A stretch of DNA of 64,000 bases from Amorphoplanes friuliensis DSM 7358 (GCF_000494755.1 NC_022657.1:2828001-2892000), one strand, 5' to 3'; positions 8,205 to 16,901 are shown, counted from the first letter of the stretch. Numbers and translations: made by a program. Notes: a model not told the origin generated them from the letters alone.

Positions 8205-10307
8205 TCACTGGTAGCTCATGACAAGATTGCCGAGGCGGTCGACGACTCCGAGGACGCCGGCCGGGATCACCACGACCGTGGTCGGCACCTCGACGACCGC
8301 CGGGCCGGTGATCCGGTGCCCGGCGCGCAGCCGGGCGTAGTCGTAGACGGGTGTCGGTACGTAGCCGATCTGGGAGTCCAGGCACACCGGGCGGTGGGTG
8401 AGCAGCGCCGCCGCGGGGTCCGGTCCGTCCGCGGCGTCGATCGTGGGCAGGACGACGGAGAAGCCGAGGCTCGCCTTCGCGCGCATGCGGTAGGTGATGG
8501 CCTGGACGCCCGCTTCGCGGTAGCCGGCGCCCGAGCCGTTGATCCGCTCGTACTGCTGCTCGAAGCGGTCGAGGATCTCCTGGCCGGTGTGCTCGGTGAA
8601 GGCCCCGTCGGGCACCGGGACGGCGAGTTCGTAGACCTGCATCGAATAGCGCAGGTCGATCTCGCGATACATCGTGACCTCGGAGAACTTCACCTTCTGC
8701 CGGTCCAGCGCGCGATCGAGCTCCGCCTGCAGCCGGTCGAAGTGCGCCTCGAGAACCTCCCGGCCGACCGGGAACGCCGACGGGTCCGAGAGCTCGACGC
8801 TCACCACGACGTCCGAGGCCGCCAGCCCGTACGCGGAGAAAGCCGAGGCGACCGGGCCGAGTGGCACGACCACCTCGCGGACGCCCAGGTCCTGGCAGTA
8901 TCCGGCGCAGTGCGCGGGGCCGGCACCGCCGAAGGCGTACGCGACGAAGTCCCGGGGGTCGTAGCCGGCCTGGACCACGGCCCGGCGCAGCAGGTCGCTC
9001 GCTTGAGCGTTCTGCACCTCGTAGATGGCGATTGCTGCCTCTTCGACCGTAAGGCCGAGCGGCTCGGCGACGTGTTCGCCGATGGCCTGGCGGGCGAGGT
9101 CCATCCGCAGCGGCTTGCGTCCGCCGAGCAGTCCGCGCTCGCCGAGGATGCCCAGCACCAGGTTGGCGTCGGTGTTGGTCGGCCGGGTGCCGCCGTTGCC
9201 GTAACAGGCCGGTCCGGGGACCGCCTCGGCGCTCTGCGGCCCGAGGCGCAGATTGCCGCCGCTGTCCACCGAGGCGAGCGCGCCACCGCCGGAACCGATG
9301 GTGTGCACCCGGATGGTGGCGGCGTTGATCGGGAACTGGTTGACGATCGAGCCGGGAGCCATCACCGGCTCGCCGTCGACGATCAGCCCGGCCAGGAACG
9401 TGGTGCCGCCGACGTCGGTCGTGATGACGTTGCGGTGCCCGAGCTGTGCGGCCAGGCGCTGGCCCCCGATCACCCCGCCGGACAGCACCGACCCGACCGT
9501 GGTGATGGCGTGTTCAGGCGCGCGGTCGGCGGTGATCGTGCCGCCTTCGCTCTGCATGACCAGCAGTGGTCCCTGCAGACCGCCGTCCTCGAGCTGCTGT
9601 TGCAGCGGTGTCAGGTAGCTACGCAGTCGTGGCCCGATCTGCGCGTTCATGATCGTGGTGGAGGCACGGGCGAACTCGCGGATGCGCGGGCTGACGTCGG
9701 AGGAGAGCGTGACGTACAGCTCCGGCGCGATCTCGTGGATGAGCTCACGGATCCGCTGCTCGTGCGCCGGATTCTTGAACGACCACAGCAGGCAGACCGC
9801 GATCGCCTCGACGCCCTGGTCGACCAGGGTCCGGGCGACCTGCCGGACCTCGTCCTCGTCCAGTGGCACGAGCACGTTGCCGGCGTAGTCGATGCGCTCG
9901 GTGACCTCCAGGGCGCGGTTCTTCGGGATCAGCGGCGCCGGCTTGCGCTGCCGGAGGGTGTCCTGGATCTCGTGCGCCGACCGGCCGAGCGTCCGGCCCT
10001 CGGCGTTCATGATGTAGATCGAGTCGCGGTGGCCCTTGGTGGCGATCAGCCCGACGTCGGCGACCGTTCCCTGTACGAGAGCGTTGATCGAGGCGGTGGT
10101 GCCGTGGGCGATGAAGTCGGTCTCCGACAGCAGCTGCGGCACGTCGATGCCGAGCTCATGGGCCAGCTCCTCGAGCGCCCGCAGCACGCCGATCTCGCGC
10201 TGGGGCGGGGTGGTGGGCGTCTTCGCCGACACGATGCGGTCGGCGCCGTCCGAGGCGACAGCGTCGGTGAACGTGCCGCCCACGTCGATTCCTAGTGCGT
10301 ATGCCAT
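8205..10307 (-). CDS. Hydantoinase A / ketone carboxylase ATP-binding subunit (HyuA)
   Basis: 700 residues, the normal length for N-methylhydantoinase A. It starts MAYALGIDVGGTFTDAV, the phosphate-1 motif of the ASKHA ATPase fold, followed by FIAHGTTASINALVQG and a second ATPase motif TTDVGGTTFLAGLIVDGEP. The family uses ATP to activate either a cyclic amide (5-oxoproline, hydantoin) or an enolised ketone for carboxylation. It partners the HyuB-type product of the next gene (11-base spacing) and is co-transcribed with a hydroxylase, a C-C hydrolase and an importer. Family certain; which of the two chemistries applies is open. Confidence 0.9.
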   Translation of the reverse strand: MAYALGIDVGGTFTDAVASDGADRIVSAKTPTTPPQREIGVLRALEELAHELGIDVPQLLSETDFIAHGTTASINALVQGTVADVGLIATKGHRDSIYIMNAEGRTLGRSAHEIQDTLRQRKPAPLIPKNRALEVTERIDYAGNVLVPLDEDEVRQVARTLVDQGVEAIAVCLLWSFKNPAHEQRIRELIHEIAPELYVTLSSDVSPRIREFARASTTIMNAQIGPRLRSYLTPLQQQLEDGGLQGPLLVMQSEGGTITADRAPEHAITTVGSVLSGGVIGGQRLAAQLGHRNVITTDVGGTTFLAGLIVDGEPVMAPGSIVNQFPINAATIRVHTIGSGGGALASVDSGGNLRLGPQSAEAVPGPACYGNGGTRPTNTDANLVLGILGERGLLGGRKPLRMDLARQAIGEHVAEPLGLTVEEAAIAIYEVQNAQASDLLRRAVVQAGYDPRDFVAYAFGGAGPAHCAGYCQDLGVREVVVPLGPVASAFSAYGLAASDVVVSVELSDPSAFPVGREVLEAHFDRLQAELDRALDRQKVKFSEVTMYREIDLRYSMQVYELAVPVPDGAFTEHTGQEILDRFEQQYERINGSGAGYREAGVQAITYRMRAKASLGFSVVLPTIDAADGPDPAAALLTHRPVCLDSQIGYVPTPVYDYARLRAGHRITGPAVVEVPTTVVVIPAGVLGVVDRLGNLVMSYQ

Positions 10308-10325
10308 GTGGTTCTCCTGTTGCTG

Positions 10326-11954
10326 TCAGGACGCCGGAGAGACGAGAAGCCGGCCGGTCGCAGCGGCGAGGACGTCCCCGGGCCGGGTCGCGGCGTCTCC
10401 CATCCAGGCAACGTGCTGGTCGGGGCGGACAAGGATGAAGTCGGCGGGGTAGCGCTCGGGCCACCGTGAGCCCAGATCGAGCACGGTCAGCGGTATGCCG
10501 AGTGCGGCTGCCGCGGCCTTGAAGGCATCGGCGTCACCGCCGGCGGTCCGCAGGAGCGTGAACTCCCGGCCGAGCGCGTCGAGGACCGGCGTTCCGTCGG
10601 GCAGCCAGGTGTGCGGGAGCCGAAAACCCGGGCGGGCCCGGCGGTCGTAGACGCCCATCTCGATCGCGGGCTGTTCGCCGCCGTCGAGCACGAGCGGCGA
10701 GTGCGCGTAGTGGTAGCCGAAGCTGAAGCCGTCGGGGGAGTAGCGGTGCGGTTCGGTCGTCGCCAGCCGGTGGGCGAACTCGTGCCGGGCCCGGTCGCCG
10801 GCCTCGCCCGGAATGTGGATGTCGGGCGAGACCTCGGCCAGCGAGGCCCGTGCGGCCCGGCCCACGGCGCCGGCGAACTGTTCCCCGACCGGCTTGCGCT
10901 CCAGCTCGTAGGCGCGCAGCAGTTCCGGCGGCGCCCAGCCCCGGTACACCGCCGCGAGCATCCACCCGAGCGTGGCGGCGTCCTGGATCCCGGTGTTCAT
11001 CCCGAATCCGCCGACCGGGATCCAGATGTGCGCGGCATCGCCGGCCAGGAACACCCGGTCGTCCTGGTAGCGCTCGGCCACCAGCTGCCGACCGGTCCAC
11101 CTGACCACACCCAGCACCTCGTGCTCCACCGGACCGCCCAAGGCCTCATCGAGGAGCTTCCCGGGGTCCTCAGCGTCGGTGTCGTGGTCCGGGGCGAAGG
11201 CGACGTGATGGAGCCAGCGGTCCCCGCCGTCGATAGCGATCAGCGACGACTGCACGCGGCCGAACATCCAGTAGGTCCAGGCCGGATCGCGTGCGGCGAG
11301 GCGGCCCAGGTCGGCCGACCGCAGGTACGTCGACACGAACTTCTGGATCGCCTCGACCCCCTGGTAGCGCACGCCGAGGCCGCGGCGTACGGCACTGTGC
11401 GCCCCGTCGCAGCCGACGACGTAGTCGCAGTGCAGCACCCGGGTCTGCCCGCCGGATTCGACAACCGCCTCGACGTGGTCCGCGTGTGGCCGCAGCTCGA
11501 CCAGCCGGCAGTCGCGTTCCAGGGTCAGACCGGTCGTCCGGCGGGCGTGCTCCTCCAGGATCGGCTCCAGATAGAGCTGGGAGATCCGGTGCTGGGGTTC
11601 CGGTGTGGGCCAGTCCGCCCGGCCGGCGCCGTCGAGCACCTCACCGGACGAGGGGAACGTCAGGCGGAAGAGTTCGGTGCCGCGCAGCGTCGTGCGGTAC
11701 TGGATCGAGGTCGGGTAGTCCAGGGGAAGCCCGGCCCGGCGGATGCCGTCGGCGACTCCCAGCCGACGGAAGATCTCCATCGAGCGTGCCGAAGTGGTGT
11801 TGCACCGTGGGTTGACCGGCCGCTCGGTGGTGGCCTCGACGATCAGGCACGGCACCCCGCGCTGGGCCAGATCGATACCCAGGGTCAGTCCGGTCGGTCC
11901 CGCGCCGACGATGAGGACGCCGACCTTCTCCGGGTGGTCACCTGCGTGCCTCAT
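10326..11954 (-). CDS. FAD-dependent aromatic hydroxylase (PheA/TfdB/MhpA-like)
   Basis: 542 residues from the ATG at 11954, whose ATGA overlaps the hydrolase stop; the frame is open upstream but the dinucleotide-binding motif VLIVGAGPTGLTLG sits at residues 14-27 of this start. A DG motif (CDGAHSAVRRGLG, about residue 180) and the second FAD motif (VFLAGDAAHIWIPVGGFGMNTGIQD, about residue 300) are present, and the C-terminal 150 residues look like the thioredoxin-like lid of phenol hydroxylases. By family knowledge it uses NAD(P)H and O2 to hydroxylate a phenolic ring, here presumably producing the catechol for the extradiol dioxygenase at 1-762. Confidence 0.88.
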   Translation of the reverse strand: MRHAGDHPEKVGVLIVGAGPTGLTLGIDLAQRGVPCLIVEATTERPVNPRCNTTSARSMEIFRRLGVADGIRRAGLPLDYPTSIQYRTTLRGTELFRLTFPSSGEVLDGAGRADWPTPEPQHRISQLYLEPILEEHARRTTGLTLERDCRLVELRPHADHVEAVVESGGQTRVLHCDYVVGCDGAHSAVRRGLGVRYQGVEAIQKFVSTYLRSADLGRLAARDPAWTYWMFGRVQSSLIAIDGGDRWLHHVAFAPDHDTDAEDPGKLLDEALGGPVEHEVLGVVRWTGRQLVAERYQDDRVFLAGDAAHIWIPVGGFGMNTGIQDAATLGWMLAAVYRGWAPPELLRAYELERKPVGEQFAGAVGRAARASLAEVSPDIHIPGEAGDRARHEFAHRLATTEPHRYSPDGFSFGYHYAHSPLVLDGGEQPAIEMGVYDRRARPGFRLPHTWLPDGTPVLDALGREFTLLRTAGGDADAFKAAAAALGIPLTVLDLGSRWPERYPADFILVRPDQHVAWMGDAATRPGDVLAAATGRLLVSPAS

Positions 11955-12739
11955 GACAGAAGGAACCTCTCTACGTTGTCGCAGAACTCGTCGGGGCGGT
12001 CGACGTGGATCCAGTGGCCGGCGCCGGCCACCACCTCCAGCCGGGCCTGTGGCAGGGCTGCTACCAGGCGCTCCGACACGTCGGTGGGTGCGACCCGGTC
12101 GCGTTCTCCGTGCAGGGCGAGGACCGGGCGGGTGACGGCAGCGGGGTCGACCGGTGCGGGATGACCGGGGCCGGCGTCGAACATGGCGCGGAACGCCGCT
12201 TCGGCCCCCGGGCGCAGCGCCTGCTCGTACCGGATGTCGGTGAGCTGGGCGAGCAGCTCCAGATGGTCTTTCTCGTCGGCGACCAGGCGGCCCAGCGTGG
12301 CCCGCATCGAGTCGCGGGTCGGCTCGTCGTAGAACGGCACCCGGGCCGGCAGGGGACCGGTGCCCGCACCGCCCATCACCACGGCCCGGTCGACGCGCTC
12401 CGGCGCGGAAGCGATCAACGCCAGAGCGGCCGCTCCGCCGGCAGCCGAATTGCCCAGCAGATGGACCTGGCGCCGGCCCTGGCTGTCGAGCAGCCGCAGG
12501 ATCTGGTCGGCGCGCTCCTGTGCCCAGGCCGCGGGGCCGTGCGGCCACTCCCGGTCGGGGGCCGGGCCGATCTGCGTACCGAAGCCGAGCAGGTCGGGCG
12601 TGACGCACTCGAAGCGCTCGGCGAGCCGGGGCAGGACGGTGCGCCAGTTGCCGGCCGCGTCGACCCCCGGTCCGCCGCCGTGCAGCAGCACGAGCACGGG
12701 CCTGGCCGCGGGCCCTCCCGAGGCGGAGTTTTCGGCCAT
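11951..12739 (-). CDS. Alpha/beta hydrolase, meta-cleavage-product (C-C bond) hydrolase-like
   Basis: 262 residues. The catalytic triad is visible: Ser98 in the elbow LLGNSAAGG, Asp214 in VLALHGERDRVAP and His242 in GAGHWIHVDRP; the oxyanion stretch HGGGPGVDAAGNW is characteristic of BphD/HsaD/XylF-type hydrolases that cut the C-C bond of vinylogous 1,5-diketones made by extradiol dioxygenases. It is the first gene of the long - strand operon, with a strong ribosome binding site (GGAGGT) before its ATG and an imperfect palindrome at 12753-12768 just upstream. The FAD hydroxylase follows with a four-base overlap. Confidence 0.88.
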   Translation of the reverse strand: MAENSASGGPAARPVLVLLHGGGPGVDAAGNWRTVLPRLAERFECVTPDLLGFGTQIGPAPDREWPHGPAAWAQERADQILRLLDSQGRRQVHLLGNSAAGGAAALALIASAPERVDRAVVMGGAGTGPLPARVPFYDEPTRDSMRATLGRLVADEKDHLELLAQLTDIRYEQALRPGAEAAFRAMFDAGPGHPAPVDPAAVTRPVLALHGERDRVAPTDVSERLVAALPQARLEVVAGAGHWIHVDRPDEFCDNVERFLLS

Positions 12740-12752
12740 GTGACCTCCTGTA

Positions 12753-12768
12753 TGTAACGTACGCTACA
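12753..12768. promoter_or_regulatory. Imperfect palindrome, candidate operator of the catabolic operon
   Basis: TGTAACGTACGCTACA is a 16-base inverted repeat with one mismatched pair, 13 bases upstream of the first gene of the - strand operon and beside its ribosome binding site. Its size and symmetry fit a TetR- or GntR-type site. The only operon-linked regulator visible is the TetR gene at 1524-2141. Confidence 0.45.
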
Positions 12769-12839
12769 CAGTATCTACTGGGGTGACGCTTGTCACGAGC
12801 AGCTTGATCACACGCCGGAAATTGGCCGTTCATACGAGG

Positions 12840-12897
12840 AGAACGTTCGGTCTTGCCAGTCCCCCTGCCGCCGGGTCATGGTGGTACAGAACGTTCG
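12840..12897. repeat. Two copies of a GAACGTTC palindrome, candidate operator
   Basis: The ten-base word AGAACGTTCG occurs at 12840-12849 and again at 12888-12897, 48 bases apart; each contains the perfect palindrome GAACGTTC. Both lie upstream of the membrane-protein gene at 12924 and within the divergent intergenic region, so they may bind a dimeric regulator of that gene or of both directions. Confidence 0.4.
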
Positions 12898-12923
12898 TTC
12901 TATCTTAGGCGGAAGGATCTGCC

Positions 12924-13481
12924 ATGACCACTCTTGTCGTGCCCGACATCTCGACGACGGCCGCAACCCTGCGACGGCTGTACTTTTTCCGTTTTGCGTT
13001 CGCCGTTGTCTGGGCCGGCGTGATGCTCGCGATCGCCGGTGATCTTCATCCGCTGGTCGTGACGCTCTTTGTGCTCTATCCCCTGGTCGATGTGGCCGCT
13101 ACGGTCGTCGACGCTCAGTCGTCGGCAGCCACCCGATCGCCTGCGCTGCTGTACCTCAATGTCGCGGTCGGTACGTTCGCGGCGGGCGCTCTGGCCGTCG
13201 CCGGCTCCTCGGGCATCCCGGCGGTGTTGCGGGTGTGGGGTGCCTGGGCGATCGTGGCCGGCGCGATCCAGCTCATCGTGGCGGTCACGCGCCGCGCGAT
13301 GGGCGGCCAGTGGCCGATGATCATCAGCGGCGGCCTCTCGGTGCTCGCCGGAGGTTCTTTCCTCGTGGCTGCCTCCGCCGCCGACCCGATGCTGACCAAC
13401 GCGGTCGCCTATGCCATTCCCGGCGCGATCTTCTTCCTGATCGCGGCCGTCCGTCTCGGTCGCGCCCCGAAGGGCAACTGA
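12924..13481 (+). CDS. Small polytopic membrane protein, DUF308/HdeD-like
   Basis: 185 residues with about six hydrophobic helices (RLYFFRFAFAVVWAGVMLAIA, LVVTLFVLYPLVDVAATVVDA, YLNVAVGTFAAGALAVAG, VWGAWAIVAGAIQLIVAV, MIISGGLSVLAGGSFLVAAS, AYAIPGAIFFLIAAVRL). Length, paired helices and the RVWGAWAIVAGAIQL segment resemble DUF308 proteins, whose function in actinomycetes is not known. An AGGCGGAAGGA ribosome binding site precedes the ATG. The GMC pseudogene begins one base after its stop, so the two were probably one transcript. Confidence 0.7.
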   Translation: MTTLVVPDISTTAATLRRLYFFRFAFAVVWAGVMLAIAGDLHPLVVTLFVLYPLVDVAATVVDAQSSAATRSPALLYLNVAVGTFAAGALAVAGSSGIPAVLRVWGAWAIVAGAIQLIVAVTRRAMGGQWPMIISGGLSVLAGGSFLVAASAADPMLTNAVAYAIPGAIFFLIAAVRLGRAPKGN

Positions 13482-13482
13482 C

Positions 13483-14719
13483 ATGGACGACACCGCGGAC
13501 TACATCATCGTCGGCAGCGGTGCCGCCGGGTCGGTGCTGGCCGACCGGCTCAGCGCCGACCCGGCCTGCCGCGTGTTCGTGCGAGCTGTGGATCCGGACG
13601 CTGGTGCAGCAGGGGATCAGCGCGTTCGAGGACCTGAACGGTTCCGGTCACGAGCGGGTCGCGTACGCGCCGTTGTCGGTGGCCGGCGGGACCCGGATGA
13701 GTGCGGCCCGCGCCTATCTCCACCGGGCGACGCGGCGGCCGAACCTTCGGCTCGAACTCCACTGTGAGGTGCGGCGGATCATCTTCGACGGTACGACGGC
13801 GACCGGTGTCGAGGTGATGACCCCCGACGGGGAGGCCCGGTTCACGGCCCGCCGTGAGGTCATCGTGTGCGCGGGCACCATGGAGAGCCCGCTGCTGCTG
13901 GAGCGCAGCGGCGTGGGCGACCCGGACGTGCTGGCGGCCGGGGGCGTACCGATGGTTGCGGCCAACCCGGCGGTCGGGGAGAACCTGCGGCAACATCGGG
14001 GTGCCGTGTTCGCGTTGCGGCTGCGCGGTGTCCCGGGGCGCAACCGGGAGCTGGTGACGCCGGCCGCGCGGCTGCGCACCACCGCGAGGTACCTGCTCCG
14101 GCGCTCCGGTGCGCTGGCCCACGGTGGCACCACCGTCCTCGCGGTGCTGCGCTCGAGCCCCGCAGTGGCCGGCCCCGACATGGAGGTGCTGTTCACCCCG
14201 GTCTCGGTGTCCGGTCACGACGGCACCTCCGCCGGGGCGGACGCGGGCGACGGCGTCACGGTGGGGTTCTATCCGCACGCGCCGACCAGCACCGGGTCGA
14301 TCCACCTCACCGGTCCGAGCGCGCACCACCCGCCGCGGCTGGTGCCGGGGTACCTGTCCACCGGTCACGACCGCGACCTCACCGTCGCCGCTTTCCGCCG
14401 GGTCCGGCAGATCCTCGAGGCGGATCCGTTCGCCTCCGCCGCGAGTGAGACGGCCCCCGGTCCGCAGGTCTCGGACGACGACAGCGTCCTGCGGTACGTG
14501 CTCGAGCACGGCTTTGCCGGGAACCACCAGGTCGGTACGTGCGCGCTCGGTCCCGAGGGGGCGGTGGACGACGACCTGCGGGTACGCGGGACGCAGCGGC
14601 TCCGGGTCGCCGACGCATCGGTGATGCCGACGCTGACGACCGGCAACACGGTTGCCCCGAGCATGGCGATCGGCTGGATCGCGGGCGACCTGATCCGGCA
14701 CGGGAAAGCCGTGGCTTGA
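13483..14719 (+). pseudogene. GMC-family oxidoreductase, inactivated by internal deletion and frame change
   Basis: An ATG at 13483 opens with the FAD-binding motif DYIIVGSGAAGSVLADRLS, but after about 30 residues the family similarity jumps to another frame (from about 13580), which then reads ISAFEDLNGS, GGTRMSAARAYLHRA, REVIVCAGTMESPLLLERSGVG and the C-terminal NHQVGTCALG ... VADASVMPTLTTGNTVAPSMA with the active-site His/Asn region. The segment that should lie between, about 120-130 residues including the conserved GGSSxxN loop, is missing. No single frame covers the protein. The likely history is a deletion whose length is not a multiple of three. A sequencing or assembly error could explain a frameshift but not the missing block. 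Confidence 0.8.
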
Positions 14720-14725
14720 GCCCGG

Positions 14726-14768
14726 CCGGCGGCCGCCCTGTCCGTGTACGGGAGCGGGCGACCGCCGG
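14726..14768. terminator. Bidirectional hairpin terminator
   Basis: Arms 14726-14738 and 14756-14768 pair over 13 positions with one mismatch around a 17-base loop, placed exactly between the convergent GMC remnant and MFS gene. No long T-run follows on either side, as is common in high-GC actinomycetes. Confidence 0.6.
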
Positions 14769-14772
14769 AGGG

Positions 14773-16044
14773 TCAGCGGACCTTGCGGACGCGCGTCACG
14801 CCGAGGGCGCCGAGGATGCCGAACAGGGCGCCGCCGAGGAAGAGCCCGGGGTAGCCGAAGGCGCCGATGACCGAGGGGGCCGCGATCGGGATCAGCGACT
14901 GGGGCAGCGACTGGGCCAGGTTGGCCACGCCGAGATCCTTGCCCGCGGTCTCCTCGTTCGGCAGCACGTCGGCGATGAGGGCGAGCTCGACGGCGAAGAA
15001 GGCTCCGACTCCCGCGCCGAGGATCAGTTCGCCCAGCAGCAGCATCGGGATCGTCGAGGACAACGCGATGACGATCAGACCGGCGGTGGCGATCAGCGAG
15101 GAAAGGATGACGAACGGCTTGCGGCGGCCGAGTTTGTCGGAGAGCCAGCCGAGAATCGGGGTGACGATGAGCAGGCCGATCGCGTTGACCAGTACGGCCT
15201 TGAAGACCATCGTCGGCGCGTCGGCGTCACTGACGTCGAACTCGGCGATGAGGAAGTACGTGAGATAGCTGGTGGCCGTGAACTGCGTGGTGTTGAGGAA
15301 GAACCGCGTCAGCCAGGCCCAGCCGAGGTCGGGATAGCGGCGCGGGTTGAAGACGAACGAGCCGAACAGGGTCTTGAGGTCGAACCGCTCGGTCGGCCGC
15401 TCCGTGCGGACCCGGTCCTTGATCGGCGCGACGACCGCGAGCATCAGCACGACACCGACGAGGCTGGGGACCAGGCCCTGCAGTGCGCCGATCGGGAAGA
15501 GCTGCACGAGAAAGGCGGCCCCCACGCCGCCGACGTTCTGGGCGAGGCTGATGAACGACGCGACCCGGCCCCGGCTGTCGGGCGAAACCTGGTCCGGCAG
15601 CATGGCGATCAGGGCGGCGAGGCAGAAGTTCAGCCCGATCTGCGCGATGCTCCAGCCGATGACGACGAGCGCCACGTTCGGTGCGTACGCGATGACGGCG
15701 ATGCCGAGGTAGCCGATGACGGCGCCGCCGAAGATCCATGGTTTGCGCATGCCGAAGCGGCTGGTGGTGCGGTCGGACAGGCGTCCGGCGAGCGGGTTGG
15801 TGATGAAGGAGAACAGGGCTCCCACGCCGAGGACGATGCCGAGATTCGCCGCGGACCGGTCGAGGTCGAGTTCGCGCAGCCGCAGGGCGATCGTGATGGA
15901 CAGCGGCGGCACCAGGGCGATCGCCCAGCCCAGCAGGGCGAGCGGGATCGCCACGAAGGCGTACCGGGATCCCGCGGCGGCGGCGTTGAGCGGGGCGGGC
16001 GGGCCGGCGCTGGTAAGGACTGGGGTGCTGTTCGATTCGTCCAC
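14773..16044 (-). CDS. MFS transporter, probable glycoside/oligosaccharide permease
   Basis: 423 residues from the GTG at 16044, preceded by AGAGGA at good spacing. A longer reading from an ATG at 16140 also exists, but that would place the operator palindrome 16111-16124 inside the gene and adds a hydrophilic, non-conserved leader, so I prefer the shorter form. About twelve membrane segments, with the MFS loop motifs GRLSDRTTSRFGMRKPW (between helices 2 and 3) and GWLSDKLGRRKPF. The arrangement resembles sugar-cation symporters. Its operator is nearly identical to that of the alpha-mannosidase, suggesting it moves a mannoside or oligosaccharide handled by that enzyme. Confidence 0.82.
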   Translation of the reverse strand: MDESNSTPVLTSAGPPAPLNAAAAGSRYAFVAIPLALLGWAIALVPPLSITIALRLRELDLDRSAANLGIVLGVGALFSFITNPLAGRLSDRTTSRFGMRKPWIFGGAVIGYLGIAVIAYAPNVALVVIGWSIAQIGLNFCLAALIAMLPDQVSPDSRGRVASFISLAQNVGGVGAAFLVQLFPIGALQGLVPSLVGVVLMLAVVAPIKDRVRTERPTERFDLKTLFGSFVFNPRRYPDLGWAWLTRFFLNTTQFTATSYLTYFLIAEFDVSDADAPTMVFKAVLVNAIGLLIVTPILGWLSDKLGRRKPFVILSSLIATAGLIVIALSSTIPMLLLGELILGAGVGAFFAVELALIADVLPNEETAGKDLGVANLAQSLPQSLIPIAAPSVIGAFGYPGLFLGGALFGILGALGVTRVRKVR

Positions 16045-16110
16045 GTTGAGTCCTCTGACCTGAGGTGACACGGCAGTTACCGCCGCGTGGTCGAACCGTA
16101 ACACCGAATT

Positions 16111-16124
16111 GTTCCGGGTGGAAC
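16111..16124. promoter_or_regulatory. Operator palindrome upstream of the MFS gene
   Basis: GTTCC-GGGT-GGAAC followed by TTTTC. Over 19 bases it differs at a single position from the site before the alpha-mannosidase gene (16867-16885), so the same repressor almost certainly binds both. The TetR encoded between them is the obvious candidate. Confidence 0.7.
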
Positions 16125-16174
16125 TTTTCTTGTCGGACATCCTTCCGGGAGGTGCCGCGCAGCTCAGGCCGCGC

Positions 16175-16810
16175 TCAGGTCGTCGGTTCGGCCGTCGAGA
16201 GCAGGTGCTCGAGCAGTCCCATGCCGGCGTACATGTCGGCCTCGGGGTCGAGCAGTGACTGGGTGGACAGACCGTCGAGGGCGGCGATCAGGAGGGCGGC
16301 CGCCGTGTCGAGCGGGATGTCGTCGCGGACGGCTCCGCGCTCGCGGGCGAACTCGAGCATGACCCTGGCTTCCTGCCGGATCGTCCGGTACCGGGCGCGG
16401 AAGAACTCGAGCGAGTGCTCGTTGCCCGGTTCCAGTGCCCGCGCCACCATGCTGTGCCGCAGGGCCATCAGCCCCGGTGCCCGCAGTGCGTAGTTCGCCG
16501 CCATGGTCGCGAACCCCGGTTTGCGATCCATCCCGGTCTCGTGGGCCTCGGCCAGGGCCTGGCGGTCCTTCTCGCGCAGAACTTCGAGGAAGAGTTCCTC
16601 GCGGGTGTCGAAGTAGCGCCGGAGGGCGGCGTGGCTGACCCCGATGGCGTCGCCGATCGCGCGCAACGAGGTGCCTTCGAGTCCGAGGTCGGCGTAGACC
16701 TCGATGGTGCGGTCGAGGATCTGCTGGCGGCGGAGGATTCCCTTGGGGTAGCGCCCGCGGGATCCCGTGCCGGAGACCGACGAAGCTTTCTGCGTCGCCT
16801 CGTTCGGCAT
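16175..16810 (-). CDS. TetR family regulator of the mannosidase/MFS pair
   Basis: 211 residues. After a basic, Ser/Gly-rich N-terminal arm, the DNA-binding domain reads RQQILDRTIEVYADLGLEGTSLRAIGDAIGVSHAALRRYFDTREEL, a clear TetR helix-turn-helix. The C-terminal half resembles regulators with a TetR_C_6-like fold but lacks a ligand signature. The ATG has an AGGAGGG ribosome binding site. The gene is divergent from the alpha-mannosidase and upstream of the MFS gene; identical palindromes flank it on both sides, which makes it the likely local repressor. Confidence 0.87.
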   Translation of the reverse strand: MPNEATQKASSVSGTGSRGRYPKGILRRQQILDRTIEVYADLGLEGTSLRAIGDAIGVSHAALRRYFDTREELFLEVLREKDRQALAEAHETGMDRKPGFATMAANYALRAPGLMALRHSMVARALEPGNEHSLEFFRARYRTIRQEARVMLEFARERGAVRDDIPLDTAAALLIAALDGLSTQSLLDPEADMYAGMGLLEHLLSTAEPTT

Positions 16811-16862
16811 TTTCGCCCCCTCCTGTCGCCCGGTGTCTCTGCGGAAACTCTAGTGAGGTAAG

Positions 16863-16882
16863 AAAGTTCCGGTTGGAACTTT
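16863..16882. promoter_or_regulatory. Operator palindrome between TetR and alpha-mannosidase genes
   Basis: AAAGTTCC-GGTT-GGAACTTT is a perfect 8-4-8 inverted repeat, 19 bases before the mannosidase ATG and 52 bases before the divergent TetR start. It should serve both promoters and matches the copy at 16111-16124. Confidence 0.75.
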
Positions 16883-16901
16883 TCAGTGTTACTTTTCAGC
16901 C

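Noticed and set aside
6100..10295. Two long + strand open frames opposite the HyuB- and HyuA-type genes
   Set aside because: Their translations are mirror-frame artefacts without motifs; the - strand genes have conserved catalytic motifs and proper coupling.
14539..16068. Long + strand open frame antisense to the MFS gene
   Set aside because: The product is an Asp/Glu/Arg/Gly-rich low-complexity chain typical of antisense frames in high-GC DNA; the opposite strand encodes a clear transporter.
16045..16140. N-terminal extension of the MFS transporter to the ATG at 16140
   Set aside because: The extension would contain the operator shared with the mannosidase gene, and GTG 16044 has a better spaced ribosome binding site.
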